Shown: positions 8,561-18,151, numbered from the stretch's first letter. The stretch is DNA of 64,000 bases from Methanocorpusculum petauri (GCF_026891975.1 NZ_JAPTGB010000011.1:1-64000); one strand, 5' to 3'. Numbers and translations are program-made. The notes: generated by a model not told the origin, from the sequence alone.

Positions 8561-9238
8561 TTACCGATCCATCACCCCGTCGCCTGTAATCACAAAATCC
8601 CAATAATCCCCTTCCGGCCGGGAGCGGTGCTTTGCCACCACCGCACGCCGGAACCCTTCCCGCTTTTCCACCCGGATAATCGCCTTGGAGATATGTGCAA
8701 GCGCTGTTCCCCCAAGCCCGCTCAGCCGGTGGCGGTCCACATCCATAAACACCTGATTCGTAATCACTGCCGGAACATCAAACCGTTTTGCAAGCGCAAG
8801 CAGTACCATCATCTGATGAGACAGCATGGACAGTGCTTCTCTGGTTTCCATCTGTTCCAGACGATACAGAGCAGTCGCCGAATCAACCACGATCAGCTGC
8901 ACCTTTCCCGCACGCAAAAGTGCCTCGCATTCGGCAATCATGCTTCCCTGTTCCGCAAACGTCAACGGCTCTTCAATATAGATACGTTTTGCAAAATCTT
9001 CGGTGTTTTCTCCTGCAATCTGCGAAAAGCGCTCCACTGAAAATCCTTCGGAATCAATATACACCACCCCGCCACCGGCCCGCAGTACCGCAACCGCAGC
9101 AACAAGGCAGAGAGTACTCTTTCCCGATCCAGCCTCACCCACAAACTGCGTAATCATCCGCGGCTCAAGCCCTCCGCCCAGCAGTCGATCGAATCCCGGA
9201 ACTGTCGTGGAAACTTTCCCGGCTACTCCTTCTTCCAT
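8561..9238 (-). CDS. radB: DNA repair and recombination protein RadB
   Basis: 225 aa. RadB is the euryarchaeal RadA paralogue, a RecA-fold ATPase without the N-terminal helix-hairpin-helix domain, acting as a recombination mediator. Walker A GEAGSGKST is at 34-42 and Walker B LIVVDSATALYR near 115-126. The protein starts directly with the short lead-in (VPGFDRLLGGGLEP) typical of RadB. The start overlaps the larC stop by 16 bp, indicating an operon. The 3' end nearly abuts the convergent HAD gene (3 bp gap). Confidence 0.92.
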   Translation of the reverse strand: MEEGVAGKVSTTVPGFDRLLGGGLEPRMITQFVGEAGSGKSTLCLVAAVAVLRAGGGVVYIDSEGFSVERFSQIAGENTEDFAKRIYIEEPLTFAEQGSMIAECEALLRAGKVQLIVVDSATALYRLEQMETREALSMLSHQMMVLLALAKRFDVPAVITNQVFMDVDRHRLSGLGGTALAHISKAIIRVEKREGFRRAVVAKHRSRPEGDYWDFVITGDGVMDR

Positions 9239-10395
9239 GCCTCCTCCTCAACAACCCGCTTCATATCCCGGACAGAAACCCCTGCCGCATTCGCCGCATC
9301 CCGCACCTGATCAAACTCTGCCTTGCGCAAATAGGGTTTTCCATCCATAAACGCCGCTTTCACGTCAACCGTGAACGTATTCCCGTTTACCACCACCGTC
9401 TCGGACGAGATGCGGCGGTCAGCCACAAACCGATGAACCATCGGCATGCACCGGACGCCAAGACTGCCCGTTTCCCGGGCGAGCAGACGTGCCAGCCGTT
9501 CGGAGTCCTCCGGCATTGCAATCACCCGGACAATATAGCCGGGCCGTCCCTTCTTCATCACAACCGGTACCAGACACGCATCTCTGGCACCCGCATCCAT
9601 CAGGGTAGATATCGTATCTGAGAGCAGTTCTCCTGACACATCATCTACATTTGTTTCCAGTACATCAACCGCAGGGGCAAAAAACCGAGTTGCCGCATCA
9701 ATCACTATCGCCCGCAGTACATTCGGATGATCAGCCGGATCACGGGTCCCAGCCCCGCATCCGGTCGAAACAATCTTACCGGTATGCTCACTCGTTCCAA
9801 ACGATGCCGAAAACTCCGCAAGAAGTGCAGCCCCCGTCGGCGTGCACAGCTCGCCGGCGAACTCGCCTACCGATACCTGCAAATCCGAATTCCGTAAAAT
9901 CTCTGCGGTTGCAGGAGCCGGAACCGGCATTGTTCCGTGAGCACAGACCGTTGTCCCAAACCCGACCGACAGCGGCAGAATATGCACCGCGTCCACCCCA
10001 AGTGTCACAAGTGCCGTACATGTGCCGAGCACATCCGCAATCGCATCATCAGCGCCTACCTCATGGAAATGCACATGATGTGTCCTGTGCACCTTCTCCT
10101 CAGCAGCTGCAATCCGGGAAAAGACCCGTTCGGCCAGATCAATTGCAGCTTCTGGAGCGTCTGCAGCGCGGACAATCTCCAGCACCTCGGCAAGCGTCCG
10201 GTGCGCAGGTCCTGCATGTGTCCTGACGTACCACGCAGGTATCCCGCACCGTACCACCTGCGAAACCGACAGTTCCGGCGCTGTCGACCGCATTGCACTG
10301 AGAACCGTGTCGCGGTCCGCACCTGCGGCAAGAAGCGCGCCGCACATCATATCGCCCGCAGCACCAAACCCGGGATCAATCACCAACAGACGCAT
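9223..10395 (-). CDS. larC: Nickel-pincer cofactor nickel-insertion protein LarC
   Basis: 390 aa. LarC inserts nickel into pyridinium-3,5-bisthiocarboxylic acid mononucleotide, the last step in making the cofactor of LarA-type racemases. Visible family features are the N-terminal DPGFGAAGDMMCGALLAAGA, a His-rich segment (HRTHHVHFHEVGADDAIADV) that is a candidate metal site, and the C-terminal ETNVDDVSGE motif. The ATG at 10395 was chosen over an open frame starting at 10446 because the conserved N-terminus begins there. LarA, LarB and LarE are not in this window. It lies upstream of radB in an overlapping pair. Confidence 0.85.
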   Translation of the reverse strand: MRLLVIDPGFGAAGDMMCGALLAAGADRDTVLSAMRSTAPELSVSQVVRCGIPAWYVRTHAGPAHRTLAEVLEIVRAADAPEAAIDLAERVFSRIAAAEEKVHRTHHVHFHEVGADDAIADVLGTCTALVTLGVDAVHILPLSVGFGTTVCAHGTMPVPAPATAEILRNSDLQVSVGEFAGELCTPTGAALLAEFSASFGTSEHTGKIVSTGCGAGTRDPADHPNVLRAIVIDAATRFFAPAVDVLETNVDDVSGELLSDTISTLMDAGARDACLVPVVMKKGRPGYIVRVIAMPEDSERLARLLARETGSLGVRCMPMVHRFVADRRISSETVVVNGNTFTVDVKAAFMDGKPYLRKAEFDQVRDAANAAGVSVRDMKRVVEEEAWKKE

Positions 10396-10515
10396 AGAAT
10401 AACCTTGAATAATACTCTTGCGTTCACGGGATAAATTTCTCCCCATTAGACGGACAAAAACCCTGCATCCTCCAGAATATTATTAATCAATTCCAGAGCA
10501 TTGTACTACTCAATC

Positions 10516-13008
10516 ATGCCGGAAATATCACTCAAAGTCGACAGTGCCTATCCTGAAGATCAGGGATCAGGAAAAGCACGGCTTGACCCGGACACTATGC
10601 AGCAGCTCGGCATCGTCCCCGGCCAGCTCATCATCATCGAGGGCAAAACAAAAACCATCGCCAAAGTCTGGCGCGCCATGACCGCCGACTGGAAACAGGG
10701 AAAAATACGCATCGACAAGTTCACGCGGATAAACGCGGGCGTCAACCCGGGAGACCGCGTTGTTGTCCGGCCGGTTGAGGAACAGATTGAAGCTGAATGC
10801 GTTTACCTCATTCCACCGGTACACATGCCCCAGAACTTTGATGCCGAACCAGAAGAGATCACCGAGTCCCTGATCAACTTCCCGGTAACGGCAGGAGACA
10901 TTCTGCCGATCATAACCCGCCTCCCAAATACCTATCTTGAGTTCAAAATAGCAGCAATCGAACCGGAAGGCGCGTGTATCATCTCCCGCAACACCGATAT
11001 TGAGATCTCCGAAGAAGGAGAACAGGAAGGATTTGAAGGGGCAAAACAGATCAGCTACGAGGACATCGGCGGTCTCAAAGGAGAACTCCGCCGCGTTCGC
11101 GAAATGATTGAACTGCCAATCCGCCACCCGGAATTGTTTGAAACAATGGGCATCGATCCGCCAAAGGGAGTGCTGCTCTACGGACCGCCAGGAACAGGAA
11201 AGACCCTGATCGCAAAGGCAGTGGCAAACGAAAGCGGTGCACATTTCATCTCAATCGCAGGTCCCGAGATCATCTCCAAGTACTACGGAGAGTCCGAACA
11301 GCGGCTTCGCGAGGTTTTTGAAGAAGCCGAGGCAAACGCTCCGGCAATCATCTTCATAGATGAGCTTGACTCGATTGCCCCGCGCCGCGAGGATGTCTCG
11401 GGTGAAGTGGAGCGTCGTGTAGTTGCCCAGCTTCTGACCATGATGGACGGCATCGCCGATCGCGGACAGGTTGTCGTCGTAGGCGCAACGAACCGGCCCG
11501 ACGCAATCGATCCCGCACTCCGCCGGCCCGGCAGATTCGACCGGGAGATAGAGATTGGGGTGCCCTCCGAGGCCGACAGGCAGGAAATTCTGCAGATTCA
11601 CACACGCGGCATGCCGTTCGAAGGTGCTGCAGAGGTCAAAGAGCTGAAACTTCGCGGAACAGAGAAAAAAATCGAGGCAGCAGAGGCGGAGTACAACCAC
11701 AACCGGGAGAAACTTCTTGCACGACTCGCCATTCTATCCCGGGGATTCGTCGGTGCGGATCTGGCATCCCTCGCCCGTGAGGCTGCCATCCGTGCGCTTC
11801 GCCGTCAGATGAGCGTGATCGATCTTGATACCGACCGCATCCCGGACAGTGTGCTCAGGACTCTTGAGGTAACGGCAAAGGACTTTGCCGAGGCGTCCCG
11901 TGAGATTATGCCCTCTGCCATGCGGGAGATCTCCATTGAATCGGTTGAAACCCGGTGGGCCGATGTCGGCGGATGCGGGACAGCACTAAACGAAGTCCGA
12001 GAGGCGGTTGAGTATCCTTTCACCCGCAAAGAGTCGTTTGCACAGCTTGGTATCCGCCCCCCGAAGGGTATCCTGCTCTACGGACCGCCAGGAACAGGAA
12101 AGACCCTGATTGCAAAGGCAGTGGCGAATGAAAGCGGTGCGAACTTCATCGCAGTCAAAGGCCCGCAACTGCTCTCCAAATGGGTCGGGGAATCGGAACG
12201 GGCTGTCCGGGAAATATTCCGGAAAGCCCGGCAGGTTGCGCCTGCAATCATCTTCTTTGATGAGATCGATTCCCTTACGCCGGCCCGAAGCGCAGGCGGT
12301 GACGGAAATCAGGTTGTAGAAAACGTTTTAAATCAGATACTGACAGAAATGGACGGCATTGAACCGCTGAACGATGTGGTGATTCTCGCCGCATCCAACC
12401 GACCGGACATCATTGATCCAGCGCTTCTCCGTTCCGGCCGATTCGACCGCCTCGTCTATATCCCTGAGCCGACAGCAGCAGACCGCCGTGCAATCCTTGC
12501 GGTACACATGCGGAATATGCCGCTTGAGAACTCCTCCCTTGATGAGGCGGCAGAAGCACTCGCAGGATGCAGTGAGGAGGGGGTGCGTACCCTTGTGGAA
12601 AAATACGCAGGAAAGACCGTGACACTCCGGCAGATCAAAACCGCGGCCAAAAAGATCGAAACTGAAGAAGATGGACCCTCCGTATCACAGCTTCGCTGCA
12701 TTCTCGCAGATGCGTTTGCCGCACAGAACGTAACGTTTGAGGATCCTGTTCGGGCAGCGTTCATCGAAAAGATCGCCGGAGCAACAGACGGGTTTGTCGG
12801 TTCTGATCTTGAAAGCCTCTGTCGCGAAGCGGCAATGGAGGCGCTTCGCCGGAATGGTCCAGCAGTCACTGACGCAGACTTTACCGCGGCAAAACTCCGG
12901 ATACATCCGACCATGAACGATCGTGTCCGTGAGTATTATGAGGGAATCCGTCTCCGGTTCAAAGGCGGGCTGCCCAAACAGGTTCAGAGTCTGGTGGAAT
13001 ATCAATAA
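10516..13008 (+). CDS. CDC48/VCP-family AAA ATPase with lineage-type insertions
   Basis: 830 aa, longer than typical archaeal CDC48 (about 730-810). It unfolds and extracts proteins as a double-ring hexamer. The CDC48 N-domain is at about 1-90 and its second half at about 95-170. D1 has Walker A at 223-230 and Walker B IIFIDELD at 278-285; D2 has Walker A at 523-530 and IIFFDEID at 578-585. Both modules carry extra sequence at the equivalent place before GFVGxDL: about 30 residues in D1 (371-403) and about 80 in D2 (672-753). The ATG at 10516 fits the family better than the in-frame TTG at 10501. A TATA-like run lies at 10478-10488. Confidence 0.95.
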   Translation: MPEISLKVDSAYPEDQGSGKARLDPDTMQQLGIVPGQLIIIEGKTKTIAKVWRAMTADWKQGKIRIDKFTRINAGVNPGDRVVVRPVEEQIEAECVYLIPPVHMPQNFDAEPEEITESLINFPVTAGDILPIITRLPNTYLEFKIAAIEPEGACIISRNTDIEISEEGEQEGFEGAKQISYEDIGGLKGELRRVREMIELPIRHPELFETMGIDPPKGVLLYGPPGTGKTLIAKAVANESGAHFISIAGPEIISKYYGESEQRLREVFEEAEANAPAIIFIDELDSIAPRREDVSGEVERRVVAQLLTMMDGIADRGQVVVVGATNRPDAIDPALRRPGRFDREIEIGVPSEADRQEILQIHTRGMPFEGAAEVKELKLRGTEKKIEAAEAEYNHNREKLLARLAILSRGFVGADLASLAREAAIRALRRQMSVIDLDTDRIPDSVLRTLEVTAKDFAEASREIMPSAMREISIESVETRWADVGGCGTALNEVREAVEYPFTRKESFAQLGIRPPKGILLYGPPGTGKTLIAKAVANESGANFIAVKGPQLLSKWVGESERAVREIFRKARQVAPAIIFFDEIDSLTPARSAGGDGNQVVENVLNQILTEMDGIEPLNDVVILAASNRPDIIDPALLRSGRFDRLVYIPEPTAADRRAILAVHMRNMPLENSSLDEAAEALAGCSEEGVRTLVEKYAGKTVTLRQIKTAAKKIETEEDGPSVSQLRCILADAFAAQNVTFEDPVRAAFIEKIAGATDGFVGSDLESLCREAAMEALRRNGPAVTDADFTAAKLRIHPTMNDRVREYYEGIRLRFKGGLPKQVQSLVEYQ

Positions 13009-13009
13009 A

Positions 13010-13028
13010 ATAATTCCCTCTTTTTTTC
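13010..13028 (+). terminator. T-rich tract after CDC48 gene
   Basis: A run of eight or nine T residues begins about 10 bp after the CDC48 stop, the usual form of an archaeal intrinsic terminator. There is no strong stem in front of it. Confidence 0.4.
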
Positions 13029-13107
13029 ACGGATTCTTCCGGGAGGTTTCCGGCTCTTGGAAACAACCCCCACATTAAAATGGAAGCATGCCGAAATAAA
13101 AGTACTA

Positions 13108-13746
13108 ATGTACTTCCACGCCCTGATTCCTTACAAACCGGTCAATCCCAAGACCCGTCTTGCCTCTGTTATGACACAGGAGGAACGCGAAGAGTTTGCA
13201 GAGGTAATGCTCGGCGATGTCATCTCTGCAGTCCGCAAGACCGGCTGCACGGCAACCCTCCTCTGTACCTCCAAATACACCTGCAGAGAAGCACTGGTTG
13301 CAATTCGCAAAGAGGGACTAAACGAAGCAATTAACTGGGCACTTCCCCAGTTCCACTGCCCGGCACTTATTATCATGTCCGATCTGCCGATGACCACGCC
13401 CGGCAGCCTTCAGCGGGTACTTTCCACCAAAGCTGACATGGCCATTGTACCGGGACTCGGCGGCGGTACCAACGTCATCTTTGTCAAACATCCGGAAACC
13501 TTCCATGTGGAGTACTACGGGTTTTCCTACCGTCGTCATCTTCAGATCGCAGAAGAACTTGGTCTCACGGTTGAGATCATCGACTCCATGCGAATGTCAA
13601 CCGACGTGGATGAACCCTCGGACCTCGTGGAGCTGATGATTCACGGGCACGGCAATGCCCGTGAATGGCTGTATGAACACGGCTTTGCTCTTTCGATGGA
13701 GAACGGCCGGGTAAGTGTCACGCGCAACGGTGAGAAAATTGCCTGA
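13108..13746 (+). CDS. cofC: 2-phospho-L-lactate guanylyltransferase CofC
   Basis: 212 aa. CofC transfers GMP from GTP to 2-phospho-L-lactate, making the donor for the coenzyme F420 side chain. The opening ALIPYKPVNPKTRLASVM is the family signature, and MSDLPMTTP and PGLGGGTNVIFVKHP are the expected substrate-binding segments. The ATG at 13108 matches the usual N-terminus. An in-frame TTG at 13057 preceded by GGGAGG would add 17 residues and cannot be excluded; a TATA-like ATTAAAAT about 30 bp before 13108 supports the shorter form. The downstream TPR gene starts inside it. Confidence 0.92.
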   Translation: MYFHALIPYKPVNPKTRLASVMTQEEREEFAEVMLGDVISAVRKTGCTATLLCTSKYTCREALVAIRKEGLNEAINWALPQFHCPALIIMSDLPMTTPGSLQRVLSTKADMAIVPGLGGGTNVIFVKHPETFHVEYYGFSYRRHLQIAEELGLTVEIIDSMRMSTDVDEPSDLVELMIHGHGNAREWLYEHGFALSMENGRVSVTRNGEKIA

Positions 13747-14596
13747 AACCGCCGACCTCACCATGCAGGCCGAAGAGCTTGCGCTCACCGGAAAACTCGA
13801 CGAGGCGCTCCGCATGTATGACGCGGCAGTTGCAGCTGATCATACAAACCCCCTGGCATGGATAGGGAAAGCTTCGATTCTCAAGGCACAGGGAAAATAC
13901 ACCGAGTCCGCCGAATGCTTTGATGCGGCGCTTGCAGGAATTCCCGAGTGGGAACATGCGGCGGCAGGTGAAGAGGAGCGGATGGCGGCGTTCGTATCCA
14001 TGCTCTCGGTTCTGAAAGCCGAAGCACTCCTGTATGCAGAAAAACCAAACGAAGCTCTTGCAGCAGTTGACGCTGCCGATGCTGTCCGGGGTGCAGACGC
14101 CGCGTCTCTTGTGATCAGAGGACAGGCGCTGGTCCAGAAGAAGGAGTATGAAGCAGCAGGCGACTGTTTCTATCGTGCGGAGGAGTGGTGCAACACGCAT
14201 GAAGACACCATGCTCACCCAGGTCTGGCATTGTAAGATCCAGCTCGCAAAGGAGATCGACGGAGTTCTTGCCCCGCCGTATGCAGCGGAGATGTATGCCG
14301 GAGGGGTTGGTTTTCGCCCGCCTCAGGGAACACCCGATGCGATTCTTGAACGGGGAAATAATCTCAGAAGCGCGGGGCTCCTGTATGATGCCCTCCGATA
14401 TTATGACGCGGCAGTTACCGCAGGCCATCAGAACAAAGCCCTCATACTGTTCCTGAAAGGAGTTGTCTTTGAACAGCTCAAGCGAAGCACTGATGCACTT
14501 GAGGCCTACAGCGACGCCCTCAAAGCAGATCCGGCGCCAGACGATGCGTTCCGCATCCGCATGCGGTGGGCAGCCCTTCGGGCGGAGCGGAAATAG
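13715..14596 (+). CDS. Tetratricopeptide repeat protein
   Basis: 293 aa. Clear TPR units are seen at about 20-53 (ALTGKLDEALRMYDAAVAAD), 54-87, about 130-165, and a C-terminal pair from about 205 (LRSAGLLYDALRYYDAAVTA) to 280. There is no signal peptide or membrane span, so it is probably a cytoplasmic scaffold. It begins with GTG inside cofC (32-bp overlap); a second in-frame GTG at 13730 is equally possible. The partner is unknown; an AAA ATPase gene follows 55 bp downstream. Confidence 0.8.
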   Translation: MSRATVRKLPETADLTMQAEELALTGKLDEALRMYDAAVAADHTNPLAWIGKASILKAQGKYTESAECFDAALAGIPEWEHAAAGEEERMAAFVSMLSVLKAEALLYAEKPNEALAAVDAADAVRGADAASLVIRGQALVQKKEYEAAGDCFYRAEEWCNTHEDTMLTQVWHCKIQLAKEIDGVLAPPYAAEMYAGGVGFRPPQGTPDAILERGNNLRSAGLLYDALRYYDAAVTAGHQNKALILFLKGVVFEQLKRSTDALEAYSDALKADPAPDDAFRIRMRWAALRAERK

Positions 14597-14651
14597 ACAC
14601 GCCCTCACAAAACCCTTATGCCTTTTTTTCACCCATATATATGGAATACCT

Positions 14652-15935
14652 ATGGACGCAACTGCTACTGAATTCGGACTGCTGCAGCTCACAGAGATCG
14701 TTCTGACAGCAGAGGTGGTAAATGGAAACCCTGTGCTCGGTGTAAACGATCTCCCCGTAGCGCTGCGTCCCCTCTTCTGCCCGGACGTACCCGGTGTCAT
14801 TGCACGGCCGGTTGCCATCAAAGAAGGACAACTGAAAACCTACTTCCCGAATCTTGCCGCACGCAGCCTCATTGCCGACGGTAAAAACTCCTATCTCGTG
14901 GTAAACGATCTCGGACAGTTCGCTGTAACCACCTTTGCACCTGCAATGAAATGGTATCTGCGCCATGCAGGGGCGGAAGCGGTTATGAAAAATCCTGCAC
15001 TTTCCCTCTCACTGGAGACTGCGGGAGAGACATGCGTCTCCTACAAAAAAGCGCGGGAAGAAATCCCGCTGTTTGAGGACACCGCTGCATCCCTTACAGG
15101 AAAGATAGGTGCACTCACCGCGAAATCCGATGCCTACCGCGAAGCAGCCGATCTGATAGTTGCATACGCTCCCGAAGAGATCGAGTTCTCCTTGGATGAC
15201 CTTGTCTGCACACCTGACCAGCTTGCAATCGTCCGGAAGGTTCAGATTTCCCTGGAGAATCAGGAATTCCTGCGCAGCCACAGAATTTATGAATTGGGAA
15301 GAATTCTTCTCGTCGGCCCCCCGGGAACCGGCAAAACCTCCTTTGCACTCGCACTGTCACGCTCCGTACATATGCCGGTGCTGGAAGTCAGGCTGTCCAT
15401 GCTGACCTCACAGTATCTGGGAGAAACCTCCAAGAACATCGACAGAGTCTTCGATCTCGCCAAAAAGATTGCGCCCTGCATCCTCTTCATTGACGAGTTT
15501 GACTACATTGCAAAGACCCGCATCTCCGACGACAACGGTACTATGAAGCGTGCGGTGAACACACTCCTCAAAAGTATCGATCACATCAATCTGATCAAAG
15601 ATCAGGTGCTTCTCATTGGTGCAACAAATCATGCAGGAATGCTGGATGAAGCAGCCTGGCGGCGGTTTGACGAAGTCGTTACCTTCACCCTGCCGGACGC
15701 AACCATGCGCGAAGCAATTCTCCGGCACGTCGCATCCGATATCCCCTGTACGATGGACTTTGCAACCCTTGCAGAGCGGACAGACGGATTTTCCGGAGCG
15801 GATCTCCGCATGATGCTGACGGAGGCAATCGTCTCGGCACTTCTTGCAGGCCGTAAAGAAATTAACGAAGAGGACGTGAACGCCGGAATGGATCTGGTAA
15901 ACCGCCGGAACATTGCCCGGAGCGGCTGCCTGTAA
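14652..15935 (+). CDS. AAA-family ATPase with novel N-terminal domain
   Basis: 427 aa. The C-terminal half is a single AAA module: Walker [10 protein letters not shown] near 219-227, Walker B CILFIDEFD near 278-286, sensor 1 GATNHAG, an arginine-finger-like AAWRRFDE, and sensor 2 FSGADLRMMLTEA. The first 200 residues do not resemble a family I know. Spacing around the P-loop is like the CDC48/proteasome-activating group, so it may remodel a protein substrate. The ATG at 14652 was chosen; the frame is open upstream into the TPR gene but in non-coding-like sequence. The MBL gene follows after 5 bp, so the two are co-transcribed. Confidence 0.85.
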   Translation: MDATATEFGLLQLTEIVLTAEVVNGNPVLGVNDLPVALRPLFCPDVPGVIARPVAIKEGQLKTYFPNLAARSLIADGKNSYLVVNDLGQFAVTTFAPAMKWYLRHAGAEAVMKNPALSLSLETAGETCVSYKKAREEIPLFEDTAASLTGKIGALTAKSDAYREAADLIVAYAPEEIEFSLDDLVCTPDQLAIVRKVQISLENQEFLRSHRIYELGRILLVGPPGTGKTSFALALSRSVHMPVLEVRLSMLTSQYLGETSKNIDRVFDLAKKIAPCILFIDEFDYIAKTRISDDNGTMKRAVNTLLKSIDHINLIKDQVLLIGATNHAGMLDEAAWRRFDEVVTFTLPDATMREAILRHVASDIPCTMDFATLAERTDGFSGADLRMMLTEAIVSALLAGRKEINEEDVNAGMDLVNRRNIARSGCL

Positions 15936-15940
15936 CCATC

Positions 15941-16675
15941 ATGAAGATAACAGCACTTGGTACCGGCGATGTGGTTGGAACACCGAAAATCGGCTGTGAT
16001 TGTGATGTCTGCCGCGAGGCGCGGCAGACCGGAAAGCAACGGCTCCGCACCTCAATCCTCGTTGAACACGAAGACAAACATCTGCTGATCGATACCGGCC
16101 CGGACATGCGCGCTCAGCTGCTTGCCGCAGGTTCCCCGCATATCGACGCAGTTATCTGGACACACGGCCACTATGACCACTTCATGGGATTCGGCGATTT
16201 CTATCGTGTACAGCGTGAACTTATCCCTGTCTATGGTGCAGCCGAAGTTCTCACCTACTGCGGCGGCATCTTTTCATTTATGCGCCACCGTAAGGTGGTT
16301 ATGACCCCGTATGAACCAATGGAGATCTGCGGAATGTCGGTAACCCTCTTTCCGGTGATGCACGATACCCCCACCTATGGTGTGCGGATTGAAGCGGACG
16401 GGGCGGTGTTTGTCTATTCCTGCGACACAACCGATCAGTTATCTGTGCAAACCCTCGAAACAATGAAAGGTGCAGACCTTTTACTGCTTGACGGCATCTT
16501 CCCCCCGGAAGTACACATCTCCAAACACATGAACATCCGTGAAGCCGAACAGCTGGCAGAACGGCTTGCGCCAAAAGAGTTCTGGTGTGTGCACATGAGC
16601 CACAAAATCCAATGGAGCTACAGATACGGGGCACGGGATATGCAGACTTGGAATATTTCCAAAAACCACAGATAA
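15941..16675 (+). CDS. PhnP-like metallo-beta-lactamase-fold hydrolase
   Basis: 244 aa. The metal motif HGHYDH is near residues 72-77, with further ligands at VMHDTPTYG and a terminal His in CVHMSHK. An N-terminal CDCDVC at about 18-23 resembles the Cys cluster that binds structural zinc in PhnP, a phosphoribosyl cyclic phosphodiesterase, so a cyclic-phosphate or nucleic-acid-related phosphodiesterase is the best guess. It lies 5 bp after the AAA ATPase gene. No other phosphonate-degradation (phn) gene is nearby, so the substrate is uncertain. Confidence 0.75.
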   Translation: MKITALGTGDVVGTPKIGCDCDVCREARQTGKQRLRTSILVEHEDKHLLIDTGPDMRAQLLAAGSPHIDAVIWTHGHYDHFMGFGDFYRVQRELIPVYGAAEVLTYCGGIFSFMRHRKVVMTPYEPMEICGMSVTLFPVMHDTPTYGVRIEADGAVFVYSCDTTDQLSVQTLETMKGADLLLLDGIFPPEVHISKHMNIREAEQLAERLAPKEFWCVHMSHKIQWSYRYGARDMQTWNISKNHR

Positions 16676-16737
16676 CTTTTTTTAGACATCGCAGACGAAA
16701 CTTACTACACACTCCCGCACCAATACATACGCAAAGG

Positions 16738-17740
16738 ATGAAAAGGGACATCTACTATCGTGTGGACAGACGGGTACAGAACGGTGTCGTAAAATATTAT
16801 CTGATGCGGGAGGTCAACAGCGACTCGCACAAGTTCCGCGCATCCAAACTCATCAAAGCCGGAACACCACCGACAGATCCGGAAATTACACGCGCAATTC
16901 TTCTCTACGGATTTGATCTTGAGATGAAATGCTGCGAAAAAGTTGTTTCATATCGGGTAAAAAACTTCAAATATGAGCATGAAGAAAACGAAAAAAATCT
17001 ACTATCATCTGGAAAAATACCGATACCTTGATCTGCGCTACCATGACTACCTTACCGAGGAGGAGTATACCAGACATGTAAACGAGCGTGAATACCACTA
17101 CATTCACGAATCCGCAAAAACCGTCGGATGTACGTTCACCTTTCCCGAAGTTGTCCAGATGATTGAAACCGGGAAAATCCCAAACGGAAAGTATCTGCGC
17201 GATGTAAATGAGATTCAAAATCTTTATCGCTGTGTTGTTCTCCGCAATAAAAATCCCCGCAAAGTCACACTTGCCCTCGTGCTCCAGATCAGAAGGATCA
17301 TCCTCCAGAATCTGGAGGAGCCCGAGACTATCAGCCGCGAAAAAGAGATAGCGATTCAAAAACTGCTCAATACCTATTATCAGAAGATTGGTGACGGATA
17401 CCATCCTGTGGAACAGATTATCTCCCTGCACAAAAACTTCCGCAAACTCAAACCCTTCAAAATCGGATCCAAGCGAACGATCCGTGAGGTCGTGCAGTAC
17501 CTGGTCATGCCGCTCGGCTATCCGCTCAGTTCCCAGTCAAGCCAGCAGATAGTACATACCTCCGAGATACTGGCCGAACAGCAGACTAAAAACAGTATTC
17601 CCCAGGTTATTGAACAGTATACAGGATGTAAAATATCAAATCTGGAAGATCAGCTTCGTAAAAAAATTGCCGAACATTGGGATATTCAGAAAAATAAGAG
17701 TCAGAAACAGCTGGACCTCTACCTTCCCGCCAGCCGCTGA
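16738..17740 (+). pseudogene. Fic-domain-like protein, frameshifted and with degenerate active site
   Basis: Two overlapping frames (16738-17031 and 16973-17740) join into one about 333-aa protein if one A is dropped from the A7 run near 16991-16997; the joined product then reads EENEKIYYHLEKYRYLDLRY without a break. The first 80 residues resemble the basic N-terminal domain of archaeal Fic proteins. The Fic core follows, with KYLRDVNEIQN and a degraded catalytic loop: KPFKIGSKRTIR stands where HPFxDGNGRxxR is expected, lacking His, Asp and Asn-Gly. The inhibitory S/TxxxEG/N helix is also altered (AKTVGCT). AMP transfer is therefore unlikely. The frameshift may be real, phase-variable or a sequencing error. 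Confidence 0.65.
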
Positions 17741-17753
17741 TTTTTTACCGTCT

Positions 17754-17794
17754 ATGTTATGTATTTATATCATTGTGTGTGAAATACATAACAT
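17754..17794. promoter_or_regulatory. 13-bp inverted repeat operator over the DUF3796/XRE promoter
   Basis: Perfect 13-bp arms at 17754-17766 and 17782-17794 (ATGTTATGTATTT and its complement) are separated by 15 bp. They flank a TATA-like TTTATAT at 17764-17770, and the downstream arm ends 6 bp before the ATG at 17801. The position over the promoter of an operon that encodes an XRE-type regulator suggests autoregulation (inference). Confidence 0.6.
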
Positions 17795-17800
17795 GCAACT

Positions 17801-18151
17801 ATGATAAACAAACTCAGTCTCATGGGCCTGGTCGGATTACTCGGCTTTCTTGCTGTACCGACCGGTGAAGTACGCTACTGCGCCTTCTTTGCATTCTTCG
17901 TGTTCTTCGGCTACCTCTTCACTGTTGAGGATGAACTGTTCACCGCCTACGTCAGAAAAGCAGCAACCGCCGCATTCTTTCTTCAGACCGTGCTCTTCTG
18001 CATCGTGTATGCAGCAGTCGTTCTCATCGGGGATGCAGCAGTATTTACCGCCGCATTCCCGCTGACATTTGCCGCTGGCATGATTGTCTTCATCTGCATG
18101 CTGGTCATCCATGAATTCCGTGAACTACAGGGAGTGGAGAGTGGCGCTTAA
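17801..18151 (+). CDS. Small membrane protein, DUF3796-like
   Basis: 116 aa with about four hydrophobic helices: 8-24, 28-45 ([14 protein letters not shown]), 57-78 and 84-105. The pattern of a leading GLVGLLGFL segment and a following XRE-type regulator matches the DUF3796 pairs found in Firmicutes and methanogens; the assignment is by context and pattern. The XRE gene starts inside its last codons with an 11-bp overlap, so the two are translationally coupled. Its function is unknown. Confidence 0.7.
   Translation: MINKLSLMGLVGLLGFLAVPTGEVRYCAFFAFFVFFGYLFTVEDELFTAYVRKAATAAFFLQTVLFCIVYAAVVLIGDAAVFTAAFPLTFAAGMIVFICMLVIHEFRELQGVESGA

Noticed and set aside
13718-14821. 367-aa minus-strand frame covering the TPR gene
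   Set aside because: It crosses the promoter of the AAA gene and reads as Cys/Arg/Phe-rich noise, whereas the plus strand encodes clear TPR repeats.
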